Positions 8,646 to 17,942 of a DNA stretch of 64,000 bases are shown here, piece by piece; the stretch's first letter is position 1; each line of letters begins with the position of its first letter. The position numbers and the translations under genes are program-made. The stretch comes from Chloroflexota bacterium (lineage in GTDB: Bacteria > Chloroflexota > Anaerolineae > Anaerolineales > Anaerolineaceae), in contig WOUT01000005.1 of assembly GCA_009773005.1 (NCBI GenBank), positions 87,231 through 151,230 on the forward strand. Reading direction: 5' to 3'. The notes under the pieces were generated by a model. It made no database searches. It was not told the DNA's origin and saw only the letters and a program-made list of their open reading frames with translations.

Positions 8646-9650
8646 TCAAACACCGCAATTATTTCCACTCTTGGACGATTGTTCAAGCAATCCGTTCTGT
8701 GAGAGCCATTGATGCTTATTCTGGAAACCACTGCCTGAAGAGTACTGCTGACCAACAATCAGTTTTGCATCAACATCTTCATAATTCTTATTCTCAGTTG
8801 CTTTGAAATAGATTGCTTGTTCAAGAGTCTGCTGCGGGAACCAGAACGCATTGATATATTTAGCAGCCAGGAACATTTCCTCTGTGGTGGCGTTTTGTGA
8901 AGCCATCAGTTCAAGTAATCCAAGCATCGCCATACCGTGATTGCAATCAGGAAAATGAGTCGGATTATCACAGCATGGTCTGTAAACTGCTTTAGCCACT
9001 TCTTCGACCCTTGCTTGTTGTTCAGCCGATAGAGATATAATGGCTGAACTTGAAAACAACTCGTTCACCGGTTTTGCCCCGATTGTCCATCCCCCGGTCG
9101 AAGCGAAGCGATCGATCTTCCCGTCACTGGCTTCTTGAATCGGTCCGTTATCCAGCAGCGGATTTTTGTTCGTTAATCCCAGCGCCCAAAAGTAATTAAG
9201 GAGAAAATGGGCATTCTCACTGGTAATCACAATCTGATTTTGGCTTCCTTTGGTCAAGATCTCGATCTCCTGTTCAGTCAACGGTTGACCGGATTGTTGG
9301 TAAAGTTGCTCAAATGTATTCAGGTCAATTGCGCCGGCAGCCAGTAGTTTTGGTCCAACATCATCATACATAACTGGAATTATGAAACCACCTTGTGGAT
9401 TGATCTCGCCGGACAGTTCTTGCATAATATTTGAATGGCCTGGCTCAGCCGCCATCTCTCGTTGAACCGAATACCTTCCAATGCCAAATCCACCAAGCGA
9501 TCCAGCAAGAAAAGTAATCAGGGTGATGATAATCCAATGCTTTTGGGGGTTGAAGGAGATCCTGCGACTTGGCTCGGGAGATGCCATCGGTTCTTGCAGT
9601 TCGTTCTTAGTTTCCATATCACTGGGTAAATCTTCGGGCGTTTTAGTCAT
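8646..9650 (-). CDS. Membrane-anchored protein of unknown function, Cys-rich C-terminal part
   Basis: 334 residues. A cytoplasmic N-terminus of about 35 residues is followed by one membrane segment (WIIITLITFLAGSLGGFGIG) and a large extracytoplasmic domain. The most striking region is RPCCDNPTHFPDCNHGMAM near residues 230-250, with three Cys and two His, and a terminal CGV; this could bind a metal. The rest is helical, with no enzyme signature I recognise. The ATG follows AGGAAAAAACTA. It stands apart from its neighbours. I do not recognise the family. Confidence 0.75.
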   Translation of the reverse strand: MTKTPEDLPSDMETKNELQEPMASPEPSRRISFNPQKHWIIITLITFLAGSLGGFGIGRYSVQREMAAEPGHSNIMQELSGEINPQGGFIIPVMYDDVGPKLLAAGAIDLNTFEQLYQQSGQPLTEQEIEILTKGSQNQIVITSENAHFLLNYFWALGLTNKNPLLDNGPIQEASDGKIDRFASTGGWTIGAKPVNELFSSSAIISLSAEQQARVEEVAKAVYRPCCDNPTHFPDCNHGMAMLGLLELMASQNATTEEMFLAAKYINAFWFPQQTLEQAIYFKATENKNYEDVDAKLIVGQQYSSGSGFQNKHQWLSQNGLLEQSSKSGNNCGV

Positions 9651-9863
9651 TAGTTTTTTCCTAAGCGATTTTCACAAACAAAGCGGATTAACAAGTTAAA
9701 AGTGCAATATCCAATAAGTGATAATTAAAGGGTTCATTAGCGAATAAAACTTTTTTCTAATAGTTATAAGTCGCTTCAATGGTTGCCGAGTTTACATCCG
9801 TGCAATTTACGAAACCATGTTTCCAGGTTGACTCACTGATATTACTCAGTTTATAGGCAGACA

Positions 9864-10100
9864 TCAAATAATGTCGCCACGCTTCCTGTACCATACCCGG
9901 CCCACGAGAAGACCAACAATTCCGCCAACCAAAGCAGATGCCCAGTGGAATGGATGCGGGTAAACATCAAGAGCTATCCTGCCAATGACATAGCCAAGAA
10001 ATGTCATTCCGACTATCCAACAATAAACCACTACTGGCCATTCTTTTTTCTTTTTGGTGCTTTGTGCGATTGACTTTAGATTAATTTTTGCTCTGTTCAT
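9864..10100 (-). CDS. Small two-helix membrane protein
   Basis: 78 residues: a basic N-terminus (STKKKKEW), a first membrane helix (VVVYCWIVGMTFLGYVIG), a short loop with HPFHW, a second helix (ASALVGGIVGLLVGRVW) and a basic tail. GGAGAAATATAA precedes the ATG at good spacing, supporting a real gene. No family recognised. Confidence 0.6.
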   Translation of the reverse strand: MNRAKINLKSIAQSTKKKKEWPVVVYCWIVGMTFLGYVIGRIALDVYPHPFHWASALVGGIVGLLVGRVWYRKRGDII

Positions 10101-10688
10101 TTATATTTCTCCATAATGAAATTTCAATAATTGTTAAAAACATAAATAAGTTGTATTGATCACATCAGTGACTCGCTGTTAGGTTACTGTCTACACCTAG
10201 GTCTTCTTTTCCTGGCAAGACAGTTCAAATGCATTTTTTTGTACCACAAATTTAAGGATGCCTCAGAAGATCCATCTCAGTTGAATATTTATTTTATAAA
10301 TAAAAATGCCTGTATTTTAATTGCTGGCGGAGTATCGAGTGTTGGATAGAAAGAAATTAAGCCAACTGTTTTATTTTTCACGAGCGTTGAGCTCTAGGCC
10401 GCTAGAATTGGTCAAATATTTTATTCTTGATAAAGTGTAACGGGCTAACTCTACCTCGGTTAGCGTCATTAAGCGGTAAGACCGTTAAGCATTTTGGCCT
10501 ATACCAGAGTAAATCAGTGCATGGTATCCTTTCCAAAAACAAATCTGAGATTCCAAATATCCAAAATTTTCGTAGTATCATTTTTATATATGCGTTAAAT
10601 AACTTTTTTAGAATAATTAGTTCCTCAACGCTCTGCCAACGATGAAAAGTATCAGCTTGACCAGCAATTAAATTCAGGAGAGTAATAA
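10101..10688. other. Intergenic region before the cystathionine gamma-synthase/lyase gene
   Basis: About 590 bp without a convincing gene. I see a small hairpin GCTAAC-9 bp-GTTAGC near 10445-10465 and a second short one around AAGCGGTAAGACCGTT (10470-10485). No SAM riboswitch pattern and no Cys- or Met-rich leader peptide were found here. Confidence 0.5.
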
Positions 10689-11855
10689 ATGACCCCAATT
10701 TCACATATGGAAACACTGGCGATTCATGCCGGCCAATCACCAGACCCGGCAACCGGCGCGGTGATACCACCGGTTTACATGACCTCTACTTATGCACAAG
10801 AACATGTAGGGGTTACCAAGGGATTTGATTACAGTCGCACCGCAAACCCTACTCGCCTCGCTCTAGAGCAATGCCTTGCGGCATTAGAGGGATTGGAACT
10901 TAAACAACCAGCCTACGGATTGGCTTTTTCTTCCGGGATGGCGGCTATTGATACTTTATTGCGGTTGATCAAACCAGGTGAACATGTTTTGGCGTCGAAT
11001 GATGTTTATGGAGGAACTTATCGTCTGTTTGAACATGTATTAAAAGACTATGGTATTAAGTTTTCTTATATCGATGTTAGTAATCCCAATCTACTGGAAA
11101 ACAGCTTGCTGCCAGAAACTCGCCTTGTTTGGCTGGAAACCCCAACCAATCCACTGCTGAAGATTGCGGATATTTTAGAAATTTCAAGGCGCGTAAAATC
11201 GCGATCCCCACAGATCTTGGTCGCAGTCGATAATACCTTTGCTTCACCACATTTGCAACAGCCCCTTGCTCTGGGCGCTGACTTTGTAGTTCATTCAACT
11301 ACAAAATATCTCGGCGGTCACTCTGATGTGATTGGCGGAGCCATCGTCATGAAAGATAGGGCGTCTTACGAGCGTTTGAGGTACTTGCAAAACGCCGTTG
11401 GCGCAGTCCCTGGGCCAATGGACTGCTGGTTAATCTTGCGGGGGATCAAGACCCTGTCGTTACGGATGGAGCGCCATTCCACTAATGCTGTCAAAGTTTC
11501 AGAATATCTCTGTGGTCATTCTGCAGTTGAACAGGTGATTTATCCAGGGTTGGATATCCATCCCGGTCATGAAGTCGCCAAGAAACAGATGAAGATGTTC
11601 GGTGGAATGGTGTCAGTAATTTTAAAAGGTGGCGAAAATGCCGCCCGAAAAATGGTTGAGGCAACCCGGATTTTTGCCTTGGCAGAGAGCCTGGGGGGGG
11701 TAGAGTCGCTTATTGAAGTACCTGCAGCCATGACTCATGCGTCGGTAGCCGGGAGCCCCCTGGAAGTGCCAGCTGGCCTTGTACGTTTATCGGTTGGGAT
11801 AGAAAATATCGATGATTTAATAGCAGATTTGGACAATGCTTTGAGTGGGTTGTAA
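10689..11855 (+). CDS. Cystathionine gamma-synthase/gamma-lyase (Cys/Met metabolism PLP enzyme)
   Basis: 388 residues, normal for the family. It opens with METLAIHAGQSPDPATGAVIPPVYMTSTY, has YSRTANPTR and the PLP-binding HSTTKYLGGHSDV with Lys206, and ends with MTHAS...LVRLSVGIENIDDLIADL. The enzyme forms or cleaves cystathionine. Facing the cystathionine beta-synthase gene, it probably acts as the gamma-lyase of reverse transsulfuration (homocysteine to cysteine), but synthase and lyase cannot be separated by eye. CAGGAGAGTAATAA precedes the ATG. Confidence 0.9.
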   Translation: MTPISHMETLAIHAGQSPDPATGAVIPPVYMTSTYAQEHVGVTKGFDYSRTANPTRLALEQCLAALEGLELKQPAYGLAFSSGMAAIDTLLRLIKPGEHVLASNDVYGGTYRLFEHVLKDYGIKFSYIDVSNPNLLENSLLPETRLVWLETPTNPLLKIADILEISRRVKSRSPQILVAVDNTFASPHLQQPLALGADFVVHSTTKYLGGHSDVIGGAIVMKDRASYERLRYLQNAVGAVPGPMDCWLILRGIKTLSLRMERHSTNAVKVSEYLCGHSAVEQVIYPGLDIHPGHEVAKKQMKMFGGMVSVILKGGENAARKMVEATRIFALAESLGGVESLIEVPAAMTHASVAGSPLEVPAGLVRLSVGIENIDDLIADLDNALSGL

Positions 11856-11885
11856 GGTCTGGCTGTCTTTAAACCCCTCTTTGGA

Positions 11886-11926
11886 AAACGGCAGGCATCT
11901 CTGAAACTCAGGGGCGCCTGCCGTTT
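11886..11926. terminator. Bidirectional terminator between convergent genes
   Basis: Perfect 11-bp stem AAACGGCAGGC/GCCTGCCGTTT with a 19-nt loop, A-rich on one side and T-rich on the other. It serves the rightward gamma-lyase and the leftward beta-synthase gene. Confidence 0.75.
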
Positions 11927-11935
11927 AGTTTACTC

Positions 11936-13384
11936 TCAACCAATTTTTTCGGTGAGGTAATCGATTAAATCGATCTTGGTTAACATACCGACAGGCTGAT
12001 TGTCGGTATTTACGATTATGACAATCTTTCCACGTTCAAAAGCCGGGAACACGCTTTCAACGCTATCTTCGGGTTTTGCAGTCAACACATTTGGGTTAAT
12101 GATAGAAGCAATGGTCTCAAGCGGGTCATGAACATGGTTGGATTTTAGCAAGTGGTCGAGCACATCCGCTTCACTTACCATTCCGATCAATTTACCTTGT
12201 TCATCAACTATCGGTAATTGCGAAATATCATACTGGTTCATCTTATCCACGACGGCATTCATTTCATCATCGGATCGGGTTACGACCAAAGGAATCTTGT
12301 TGTGCGTTTCGAGGAGTGCCATAACAGAATCAGTAATCTTGTTGTCAGTTAAAAAACCGTTTTCGCGCATCCAGTTGTCATCGAACACTTTCGAAAGATA
12401 ACGATTCCCGGAATCGGGCAGAACCACAACAACGTTTTGACCTGGTCTTAGAGACCGGACAATCTCCGATTTTAGTAAACCTGCAACCGCAGAACCGGAA
12501 GACCCTCCAGCAAAGATACCCTCTTCCCTGACCAGCCGCCGAGTCATCTGGAAAGATTCGCGATCATCCACCTGGACAACTTCATCAATAAGCGAAAGAT
12601 CCAACGTTGAAGGCAAAAAGTCTTCACCTATTCCTTCAATTTTATACGTTTTAGGATGTGGATCCGTAGGCATCTGTCCAAGTTTCCAGGTTTCGTAAAG
12701 CAAAGAACCCTGAATATCCACACCCACAACTTTAATTTGCGGGTTTTGTTCTTTCAAGTACCGTGCGGTTCCGCTGATAGTGCCGCCGGTGCCCATGCCG
12801 GCGACAAGTACATCAATACTTCCGGCTGTTTGTCTCCAGAGCTCAGGTCCGGTGAAACTGTAATGAGCATCGGGGTTTGCTGAGTTATGGTATTGATTGG
12901 CGAGCATACTGTTAGGTGTCTCGCGGACGATCCTTGCTGCCACACTATAATAACTTCGGGGGTCTTCAGGGGCAACTGCGGTTGGAGTGATGACAACGCG
13001 TGCACCAAATGCACGGAGAAATCGAACCTTCTCTTCGCTCATTTTATCGGGCATCACAAATACACATTTGTAGCCCTTAACTACTGCTGCCAGGGCTAAA
13101 CCAGCTCCTGTGTTTCCTGAGGTGGCCTCAACAATTGTTCCCCCAGGCTGCAATTGACCATTCTTTTCAGCATTTTCAATGATGGAAAGGCCAATCCGGT
13201 CTTTGATCGAGCCAGCCGGATTGAAAAACTCGACTTTCGCGAAGATATTCGCGGCTGTTTTTCCAAAGACTACCTGGTTTAGACGTACCAATGGGGTATT
13301 ACCAATTGTTTCGAGGATATTCCGGTAAACCCCCGGTTGTTGAACTGGATGGGTCGATTTCTTGCTTATTTTAGTAGCAACCAT
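11936..13384 (-). CDS. Cystathionine beta-synthase / cysteine synthase with CBS domains
   Basis: 482 residues. The catalytic part (about 20-330) has NPAGSIKDRIG with PLP Lys61, VEATSGNTGAGLA, a GMGTGGTISGTARY phosphate loop and GIFAGGSSGSAVAG. Two CBS domains follow (about 350-480), as in regulated cystathionine beta-synthases. The reaction joins homocysteine or a sulfide with (O-acetyl)serine. GGAAG lies 7 bp before the ATG. Expression is probably controlled by an upstream cysteine leader peptide and transcription attenuator (13400-13566), which puts the gene in cysteine biosynthesis. Confidence 0.9.
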   Translation of the reverse strand: MVATKISKKSTHPVQQPGVYRNILETIGNTPLVRLNQVVFGKTAANIFAKVEFFNPAGSIKDRIGLSIIENAEKNGQLQPGGTIVEATSGNTGAGLALAAVVKGYKCVFVMPDKMSEEKVRFLRAFGARVVITPTAVAPEDPRSYYSVAARIVRETPNSMLANQYHNSANPDAHYSFTGPELWRQTAGSIDVLVAGMGTGGTISGTARYLKEQNPQIKVVGVDIQGSLLYETWKLGQMPTDPHPKTYKIEGIGEDFLPSTLDLSLIDEVVQVDDRESFQMTRRLVREEGIFAGGSSGSAVAGLLKSEIVRSLRPGQNVVVVLPDSGNRYLSKVFDDNWMRENGFLTDNKITDSVMALLETHNKIPLVVTRSDDEMNAVVDKMNQYDISQLPIVDEQGKLIGMVSEADVLDHLLKSNHVHDPLETIASIINPNVLTAKPEDSVESVFPAFERGKIVIIVNTDNQPVGMLTKIDLIDYLTEKIG

Positions 13385-13399
13385 TTCTCTCTTCCTTGC

Positions 13400-13543
13400 A
13401 AAAAAAAGCCAACTGCAACATAAAAACGGCAGACGCGTGCACCGTTACACAATCCTGATTGTGCGGGGTGACTGTCTGCCGCCTGAGGCAGTTGGCCTTT
13501 AATTAATTTAGGCTAGATTCGCGGCGGTTGAGACAGTCCCCGC
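13400..13543 (-). promoter_or_regulatory. Transcription attenuator (terminator/antiterminator switch) before the CBS gene
   Basis: Seen on the minus strand. Terminator form: GCCAACTGC (13496-13488) pairs with GCAGTTGGC (13416-13408), followed by eight T; nested inside are GGCAGAC/GTCTGCC (13480-13474 with 13434-13428) and a small hairpin (13463-13448). Antiterminator form: GCGGGG+ACTGTCT inside the leader peptide gene (13543-13531) pairs for 13 bp, with one 2-nt bulge, with AGACAGT..CCCCGC (13477-13463). This pairing encloses the 5' terminator arm, so the two states exclude each other. A ribosome stalled at the Cys codons leaves the antiterminator arm free; one that reaches the stop codon covers it. 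Confidence 0.75.
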
Positions 13544-13566
13544 CCAAGACAGACGCAAAGTTCCAT
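13513..13566 (-). CDS. 17-residue cysteine leader peptide
   Basis: Short ORF read from 13566: MELCVCLGRGLSQPPRI then TAG. AAGGAAG lies a few bases before the ATG, a good ribosome site. Cys codons are 4 and 6; codons 8-13 form one arm of the antiterminator. The size, the Cys codons, the position 130 bp before a cysteine-pathway gene and the mutually exclusive RNA structures all fit ribosome-mediated attenuation. Too short for standard gene calling. Confidence 0.72.
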   Translation of the reverse strand: MELCVCLGRGLSQPPRI

Positions 13567-13662
13567 TTTCTTCCTTAATCAATTCGAATTTTTAATATCG
13601 CGCCAAGTATAACATAAAGTGTGGTTGGCACATCGGACAATATTTGGAGGGTTTGAGTCCAT

Positions 13663-14040
13663 TTATTCGACGATCAATTTTCCACGCAGCATTCCCATCT
13701 GACATTGGAAGCCATACTCACCCGGTTTATCGGGTGTAAATTCCACCGATACTTCTTGTCCTTCAGGTAGTTTTGCGCTTTGGTTGAAATCCGGGAACAG
13801 CACCATCTCGGAGCAGGATGAGCTCTCCTGGCGGGTGAAGCGCATCCGTAATGGTTGCCCGGCCTTAACCACGATAATATCGGGCGTGTAACCGCCTTTT
13901 ACCGTAATAGCTACCTCTTGAACACCGCTGGTTCCAGCCGAGACTCGGGTTTGGCCTTTTGGAGCCAGCCAAAAAAACCAAACGATTAACAAACTAAGGG
14001 CAATCCCTCCGAACGTTACACCAATTTGAATAGGAGTCAT
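13663..14040 (-). CDS. Membrane-anchored cupredoxin-domain protein
   Basis: 125 residues: one N-terminal membrane helix (about 6-25), then a cupredoxin_1-type domain with VAITVKGGYTPDIIVVKAGQPLRMRFTR and a C-terminal GEYGFQCQMGMLRGKLIVE, where Cys, Met and Met are likely copper ligands. It should face outside the membrane and bind or pass copper. Its ATG overlaps the TGA of the preceding gene (ATGA), and the copper ATPase gene is first in the same operon. Confidence 0.83.
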   Translation of the reverse strand: MTPIQIGVTFGGIALSLLIVWFFWLAPKGQTRVSAGTSGVQEVAITVKGGYTPDIIVVKAGQPLRMRFTRQESSSCSEMVLFPDFNQSAKLPEGQEVSVEFTPDKPGEYGFQCQMGMLRGKLIVE

Positions 14041-14363
14041 TTCTTGTGTTCCTTGTCTTTTCTAATTTCAATTAATTTCTGACGAAACATCTCAACGGAT
14101 GGCCAGCCCTTTAACCCTTCAATAGTTCTATATACTCGGCAGTTCATGGAATAGGTTTGCCGATCTTCAGGCCAGAAATCCTCACTATTAATCTGGAAAG
14201 ATGGCGAGCCCAGGAACTTCGCGTCAGTTGCTTCTAGATCTGACTTCACCTCAACCAACTTGATCGAGATATCTAGCTTTTCTTCTCTGGAAGCGGTTTC
14301 TAGTTTTGCCATTGCATTCTGCCAGGATGGGCAGCCATCGAAGTAAAGCAAATAGATTTCCAT
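14037..14363 (-). CDS. Thioredoxin-like small protein
   Basis: 108 residues from the ATG at 14363; the reading frame continues upstream inside copA, but only this ATG lies between the genes. It starts MEIYLLYFDGCPSWQNAM, a thioredoxin-fold beginning with a single Cys followed by P-S-W rather than CxxC, and has LGSPSFQINSEDFWPED, a cis-Pro-like segment. Similar proteins occur beside mercury and copper genes; reductase or metal-handling roles are possible. Located 7 bp after copA and overlapping the cupredoxin gene. Confidence 0.7.
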   Translation of the reverse strand: MEIYLLYFDGCPSWQNAMAKLETASREEKLDISIKLVEVKSDLEATDAKFLGSPSFQINSEDFWPEDRQTYSMNCRVYRTIEGLKGWPSVEMFRQKLIEIRKDKEHKK

Positions 14364-14370
14364 GGTTATC

Positions 14371-17028
14371 TCATTTCGCACTGAACTTCGGGCGGAAGCC
14401 GCGTAACCGGTTGGCATTGCTGACAACTGTTACGGAGGAGAAAGCCATCGCCGCTCCAGCCAGTAAGGGACTGAGCAGTATGCCAAAGAAGGGGAACAGA
14501 ACACCCATGGCAATCGGAACTCCTAACACGTTATAAATGAAAGCTCCAAACAAGTTCTGTTTGATGTTGCGCATTGTCGCCCGGCTGACCTCGATTGCGG
14601 TCACTACACCCTTCAGACTGCCCTTTATCAGAGTAATGTCTGAAGCCTCGATAGCCACGTCTGTGCCAGTACCAATCGCCAGACCTACATCTGCTTGTGC
14701 AAGTGCCGGGGCATCATTGATTCCATCACCTACCATAGCCACCTTCTTTCCTTCCGCCTGCAGCAGATGCACATTGTGAGCCTTATCTTCCGGCAAAACT
14801 TCCGCCAGCACCCTATCAACACCCACTTGGCGGGCAATAGCCTCTGCAGTGCGGCGGTTATCACCAGTGATCATCACCACTTCTATTCCCATCTGGTGTA
14901 AAACGGCGATCGCCTCCTTCGAATCTTCTTTGACTGTATCCGCTACGGCGATGATACCGGCTGCTTTTCCGCCTATAGCAATGAACATAGGCGTTTTGCC
15001 TTCATTTGCCAGGGTTTCAGATTTCACTTCCAATTCTCCCAGATCAACCTTCTGGCGATTCATCATTTTCAAGTTTCCGAGAACCACCTGCCGTCCATCT
15101 ACCGCGGCAATTACACCGTATCCAGGTACAGCCTCGAAAGCATCCGGCTTATCTAATGATAGTCCTTTTGCTTTTGCTCCTTCCACAATGGCTTCAGCCA
15201 GTGGATGTTCACTAACCGATTCAACTGAAGCTGCCAATCTCAACAATTCTTCAGTCTTCATTGATACCTGTAAAGAAAGAACAATATCGGTTAATTCAGG
15301 TTTGCCCTTGGTGATCGTACCGGTTTTATCCAACACGACTGTCTTGATCACCTGTGCAGTCTGCAATGCTTCGCCAGAGCGGATCAGGATTCCGTTCTCT
15401 GCGCCTTTGCCAATCCCGACCATCAAGCTCATTGGAGTGGCCAGACCCAGGGCGCATGGGCAGGCAATGATCAATACCGACACAGCAGTGACCAGACCGT
15501 ACACAAGCTGAGGCTGCGGCCCGAAATCGAACCAGATCACAAAGGTAATAACAGCGAGGATCATCACAATCGGAACAAAGAAACCTGAAATGGTGTCTGC
15601 CAGACGTGCAATGGGAGCTTTACTGTTTTGAGCATCCTGAACCATCTTGACAATCTGCGCCAGGGCGGTATCTTTGCCAACCTTCGTCGTACGGAACTTG
15701 AATGCCCCGGTCTTGTTCAGGGTAGCGCCAATTACCTCATCTCCTGCTTTTTTAGATGATGGCAGGCTCTCGCCGGTCAGCATCGATTCGTCAACGGCAG
15801 AGCTGCCCTCAACAATAATTCCATCCACTGGAATTTTTTCACCGGGCCGCACCTGGACAACATCTCCGACCAGCACTTCTTCAACCGGAATATCCGTTTC
15901 TATATCATTTCGAATGACGCGAGCAGTCTTGGCTTGCAGACCCATCATTTTCTTAATCGCTTCGCTGGTTCTACCTTTTGCGCGTAGCTCCAGCGCTTGG
16001 CCCAGAACCACCAGGGCAATGACCACCGCTACTACATCAAAGAAGGGTTCAGACGTGCCTTCCGGAAATATTTGAGGAAAAAGAATAGCGAAAGTTGAGT
16101 ATAACCAGGCTGCTCCCGTTCCTAGAGCAATCAAGGTATTCATGTTAGCGGCACGGTGCTTGAGTGCCGCCCATGCCCCGGTAAAGAAATCGCTGCCTGA
16201 CCAGAATAAAACTGGTAACGTCACTAGTGCAGCTCCAAACCAGGACAAACGCAGGGTTTCCATCGACCAATCTCTTAAGATTGGGAGGAAATTGGGGTAA
16301 GCGGTAATCAGCACAGGGACGGAGATGATCGCCGCAACCCAGAATCGCTTCATCAACCTTTGGTATTCTTTTTCGTGAGTGGCCTGTTGTTGGTCGACCG
16401 GCTCTTCACTGACTGCAGACCTGGTCTTGTACCCCCAATATTCGATAGCTTTATTTAACTGACCGAGTGAAATTTGGTCAGGAATGTAATCGACAGTAGC
16501 TTCTTGCGTAGCCAGATTGATTGAAGCATTTAGAACACCCGGAGTGGTCTTTAATTCGTTTTCAATTAAACCCACGCATGATGCGCAGCGGATATTATCG
16601 ATTCCGATCCGCTTTTGGGCACCACCGACCTGGTAACCAGTCTTGTGGATCGCATGAACGATATCCAGGATTTGGATTTTCCTGGGATCGTAATCCACCA
16701 CTATATTTCCTTCTATTGGATTAGCAATGACTCGTCCAATGCCGGGAGTCTTTTCAAGCGTCGAACGAATCATCTGCCCACCCGGATGCCCATCCTTAAC
16801 GAGCCCAAGAATGGGGAGTTCAACCTGAAGTAACTTTGAATCTGGATTGAATCCGGTAGTTGCAGATGCAGCATGTTCACCGTCCAAATGGACAAATTGA
16901 TATGGATCTTTATCGAATTTATTTACACAATTTTCTGAACAGAAATAAAACATCTGCCCCATGTGTTCTCGGGTCGCAAAGGCTTTGCTTGGATCTACTT
17001 CCATGTCACAAACTGGATCTTTAACCAT
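14371..17028 (-). CDS. copA: Copper-translocating P1B-type ATPase with N-terminal YHS domain
   Basis: 885 residues. Order: YHS domain (1-45, [13 protein letters not shown]...FYFCSENC), a first HMA-like domain that has lost its CxxC (about 65-140), a second HMA domain with NIRCASC (about 145-210), six to eight membrane helices, the TGE loop (DESMLTGES), the CPC transport motif ([13 protein letters not shown]), the phosphorylation site [15 protein letters not shown] and [20 protein letters not shown]. Uses ATP to export Cu(I). The ATG at 17028 follows AGAGGTG; a TTG precedes it. Two copies of the TAGGC palindrome lie 90-130 bp upstream. Thioredoxin-like and cupredoxin genes follow in the same operon. 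Confidence 0.93.
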   Translation of the reverse strand: MVKDPVCDMEVDPSKAFATREHMGQMFYFCSENCVNKFDKDPYQFVHLDGEHAASATTGFNPDSKLLQVELPILGLVKDGHPGGQMIRSTLEKTPGIGRVIANPIEGNIVVDYDPRKIQILDIVHAIHKTGYQVGGAQKRIGIDNIRCASCVGLIENELKTTPGVLNASINLATQEATVDYIPDQISLGQLNKAIEYWGYKTRSAVSEEPVDQQQATHEKEYQRLMKRFWVAAIISVPVLITAYPNFLPILRDWSMETLRLSWFGAALVTLPVLFWSGSDFFTGAWAALKHRAANMNTLIALGTGAAWLYSTFAILFPQIFPEGTSEPFFDVVAVVIALVVLGQALELRAKGRTSEAIKKMMGLQAKTARVIRNDIETDIPVEEVLVGDVVQVRPGEKIPVDGIIVEGSSAVDESMLTGESLPSSKKAGDEVIGATLNKTGAFKFRTTKVGKDTALAQIVKMVQDAQNSKAPIARLADTISGFFVPIVMILAVITFVIWFDFGPQPQLVYGLVTAVSVLIIACPCALGLATPMSLMVGIGKGAENGILIRSGEALQTAQVIKTVVLDKTGTITKGKPELTDIVLSLQVSMKTEELLRLAASVESVSEHPLAEAIVEGAKAKGLSLDKPDAFEAVPGYGVIAAVDGRQVVLGNLKMMNRQKVDLGELEVKSETLANEGKTPMFIAIGGKAAGIIAVADTVKEDSKEAIAVLHQMGIEVVMITGDNRRTAEAIARQVGVDRVLAEVLPEDKAHNVHLLQAEGKKVAMVGDGINDAPALAQADVGLAIGTGTDVAIEASDITLIKGSLKGVVTAIEVSRATMRNIKQNLFGAFIYNVLGVPIAMGVLFPFFGILLSPLLAGAAMAFSSVTVVSNANRLRGFRPKFSAK

Positions 17029-17120
17029 CAATCACCTCTTTACGATATTCTCATGCTAATACCTGATCATCATAGCATTAAAAGGAATGACTTATCAGAG
17101 TCAAACAGCGAGGGGATTGA

Positions 17121-17161
17121 TAGGCTGATATGCTCCCTTGGGAAATAGGCGAAAATACTTA
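17121..17161. promoter_or_regulatory. Two degenerate TAGGC-N6-GCYTA-like sites upstream of copA
   Basis: TAGGCTGATATGCTCC (17121-17136) and TAGGCGAAAATACTTA (17146-17161). Both match the left half of the island-wide palindrome and part of the right half. They lie in the region between copA and the upstream response regulator gene. Confidence 0.4.
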
Positions 17162-17230
17162 ATTTTTTCGATGAAAGATCTGCAGTGCAGGAAAAAACCA
17201 AAGACGCAAACAGAGTTAGAGCTGTATTTT

Positions 17231-17923
17231 TTAATAATCAAAATTCGCCAGTTCTTCTTTCGTTTCTTCAGGAAGTTGAATCAAACCCAAGGAGATCCCA
17301 CGCATCACGGCTTCCGTCCGGCTGTTGGCTTGCAGTTTTTCGAAGATCCGGGCGATATGCCCCTGAACTGTGCGGTCGCTGATATTCAAGTTGTTTCCGA
17401 CAACCTTATTGGTCAGTCCTTTAGCAACCTGAGTAAGGATTTCGATTTCGCGATCTGTCAACGATTCAAAAATTGGCGCTAAGTTCTGACGGGAAATCTG
17501 CGCCAACACTTTGGGTAAGATAGTCGTGTCCAGTACGGATTTACCCTGAAAGACATCACGGACAGCATTTCTGATCTCATCAGGAGAGGCTGTTTTAAGA
17601 ACGTAACCATTGGCGCCAGCTTTCAGAACAGCCGAGATGTAAGGATCATCGTCAAAAGAAGTGAGGATGAGCACCCCAATAGGCCAACGCTGTGCTCGTA
17701 TTTCTCGCGAGACTTCAATCCCGGTAGCCTTTGGCATCTGAATATCCAGCACAGCTACATCAGGAACCATTCGCTCAATCATCCCCACCGCCATTTCACC
17801 ATCGGAGGCTTCTCCAATCACTTGAATATCACCAGCCTGTTCCAAAAACTGGCGGATACCTGCACGTACAACGGCATGATCGTCGGCAAGAATAACTCGT
17901 ATAAGGGGCTTAAATTCACTCAT
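17231..17923 (-). CDS. NarL/FixJ-family response regulator (orphan)
   Basis: 230 residues from the ATG at 17923 (AGGAG 14 bp upstream); the frame extends upstream but overlaps the previous gene. Receiver domain: acidic pair in VILADDHAVVRAG, phospho-acceptor Asp60 in VAVLDIQMP, switch residues in VLILTSFDDDP. C-terminal LuxR helix-turn-helix: LTDREIEILTQVAKGLTNKVVGNNLNISDRTVQGHIARIFEKL. It is very similar to the regulator at 26694, which has a kinase beside it; this one has none. It sits between DUF2085 and copA in the copper island and is a good candidate for control of it. Confidence 0.88.
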   Translation of the reverse strand: MSEFKPLIRVILADDHAVVRAGIRQFLEQAGDIQVIGEASDGEMAVGMIERMVPDVAVLDIQMPKATGIEVSREIRAQRWPIGVLILTSFDDDPYISAVLKAGANGYVLKTASPDEIRNAVRDVFQGKSVLDTTILPKVLAQISRQNLAPIFESLTDREIEILTQVAKGLTNKVVGNNLNISDRTVQGHIARIFEKLQANSRTEAVMRGISLGLIQLPEETKEELANFDY

Positions 17924-17942
17924 GCGGCAATTTATTCTCCTG

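Noticed and set aside
10402-10770. 122-codon leftward ORF and possible SAM riboswitch before the gamma-lyase gene
   Set aside because: The ORF overlaps the start of the enzyme gene and has no protein likeness; the region lacks the conserved SAM-I core.
14849-15511. 220-codon rightward ORF inside copA
   Set aside because: Antisense to a clear P-type ATPase; Ser/Pro/Thr-rich translation typical of shadows.
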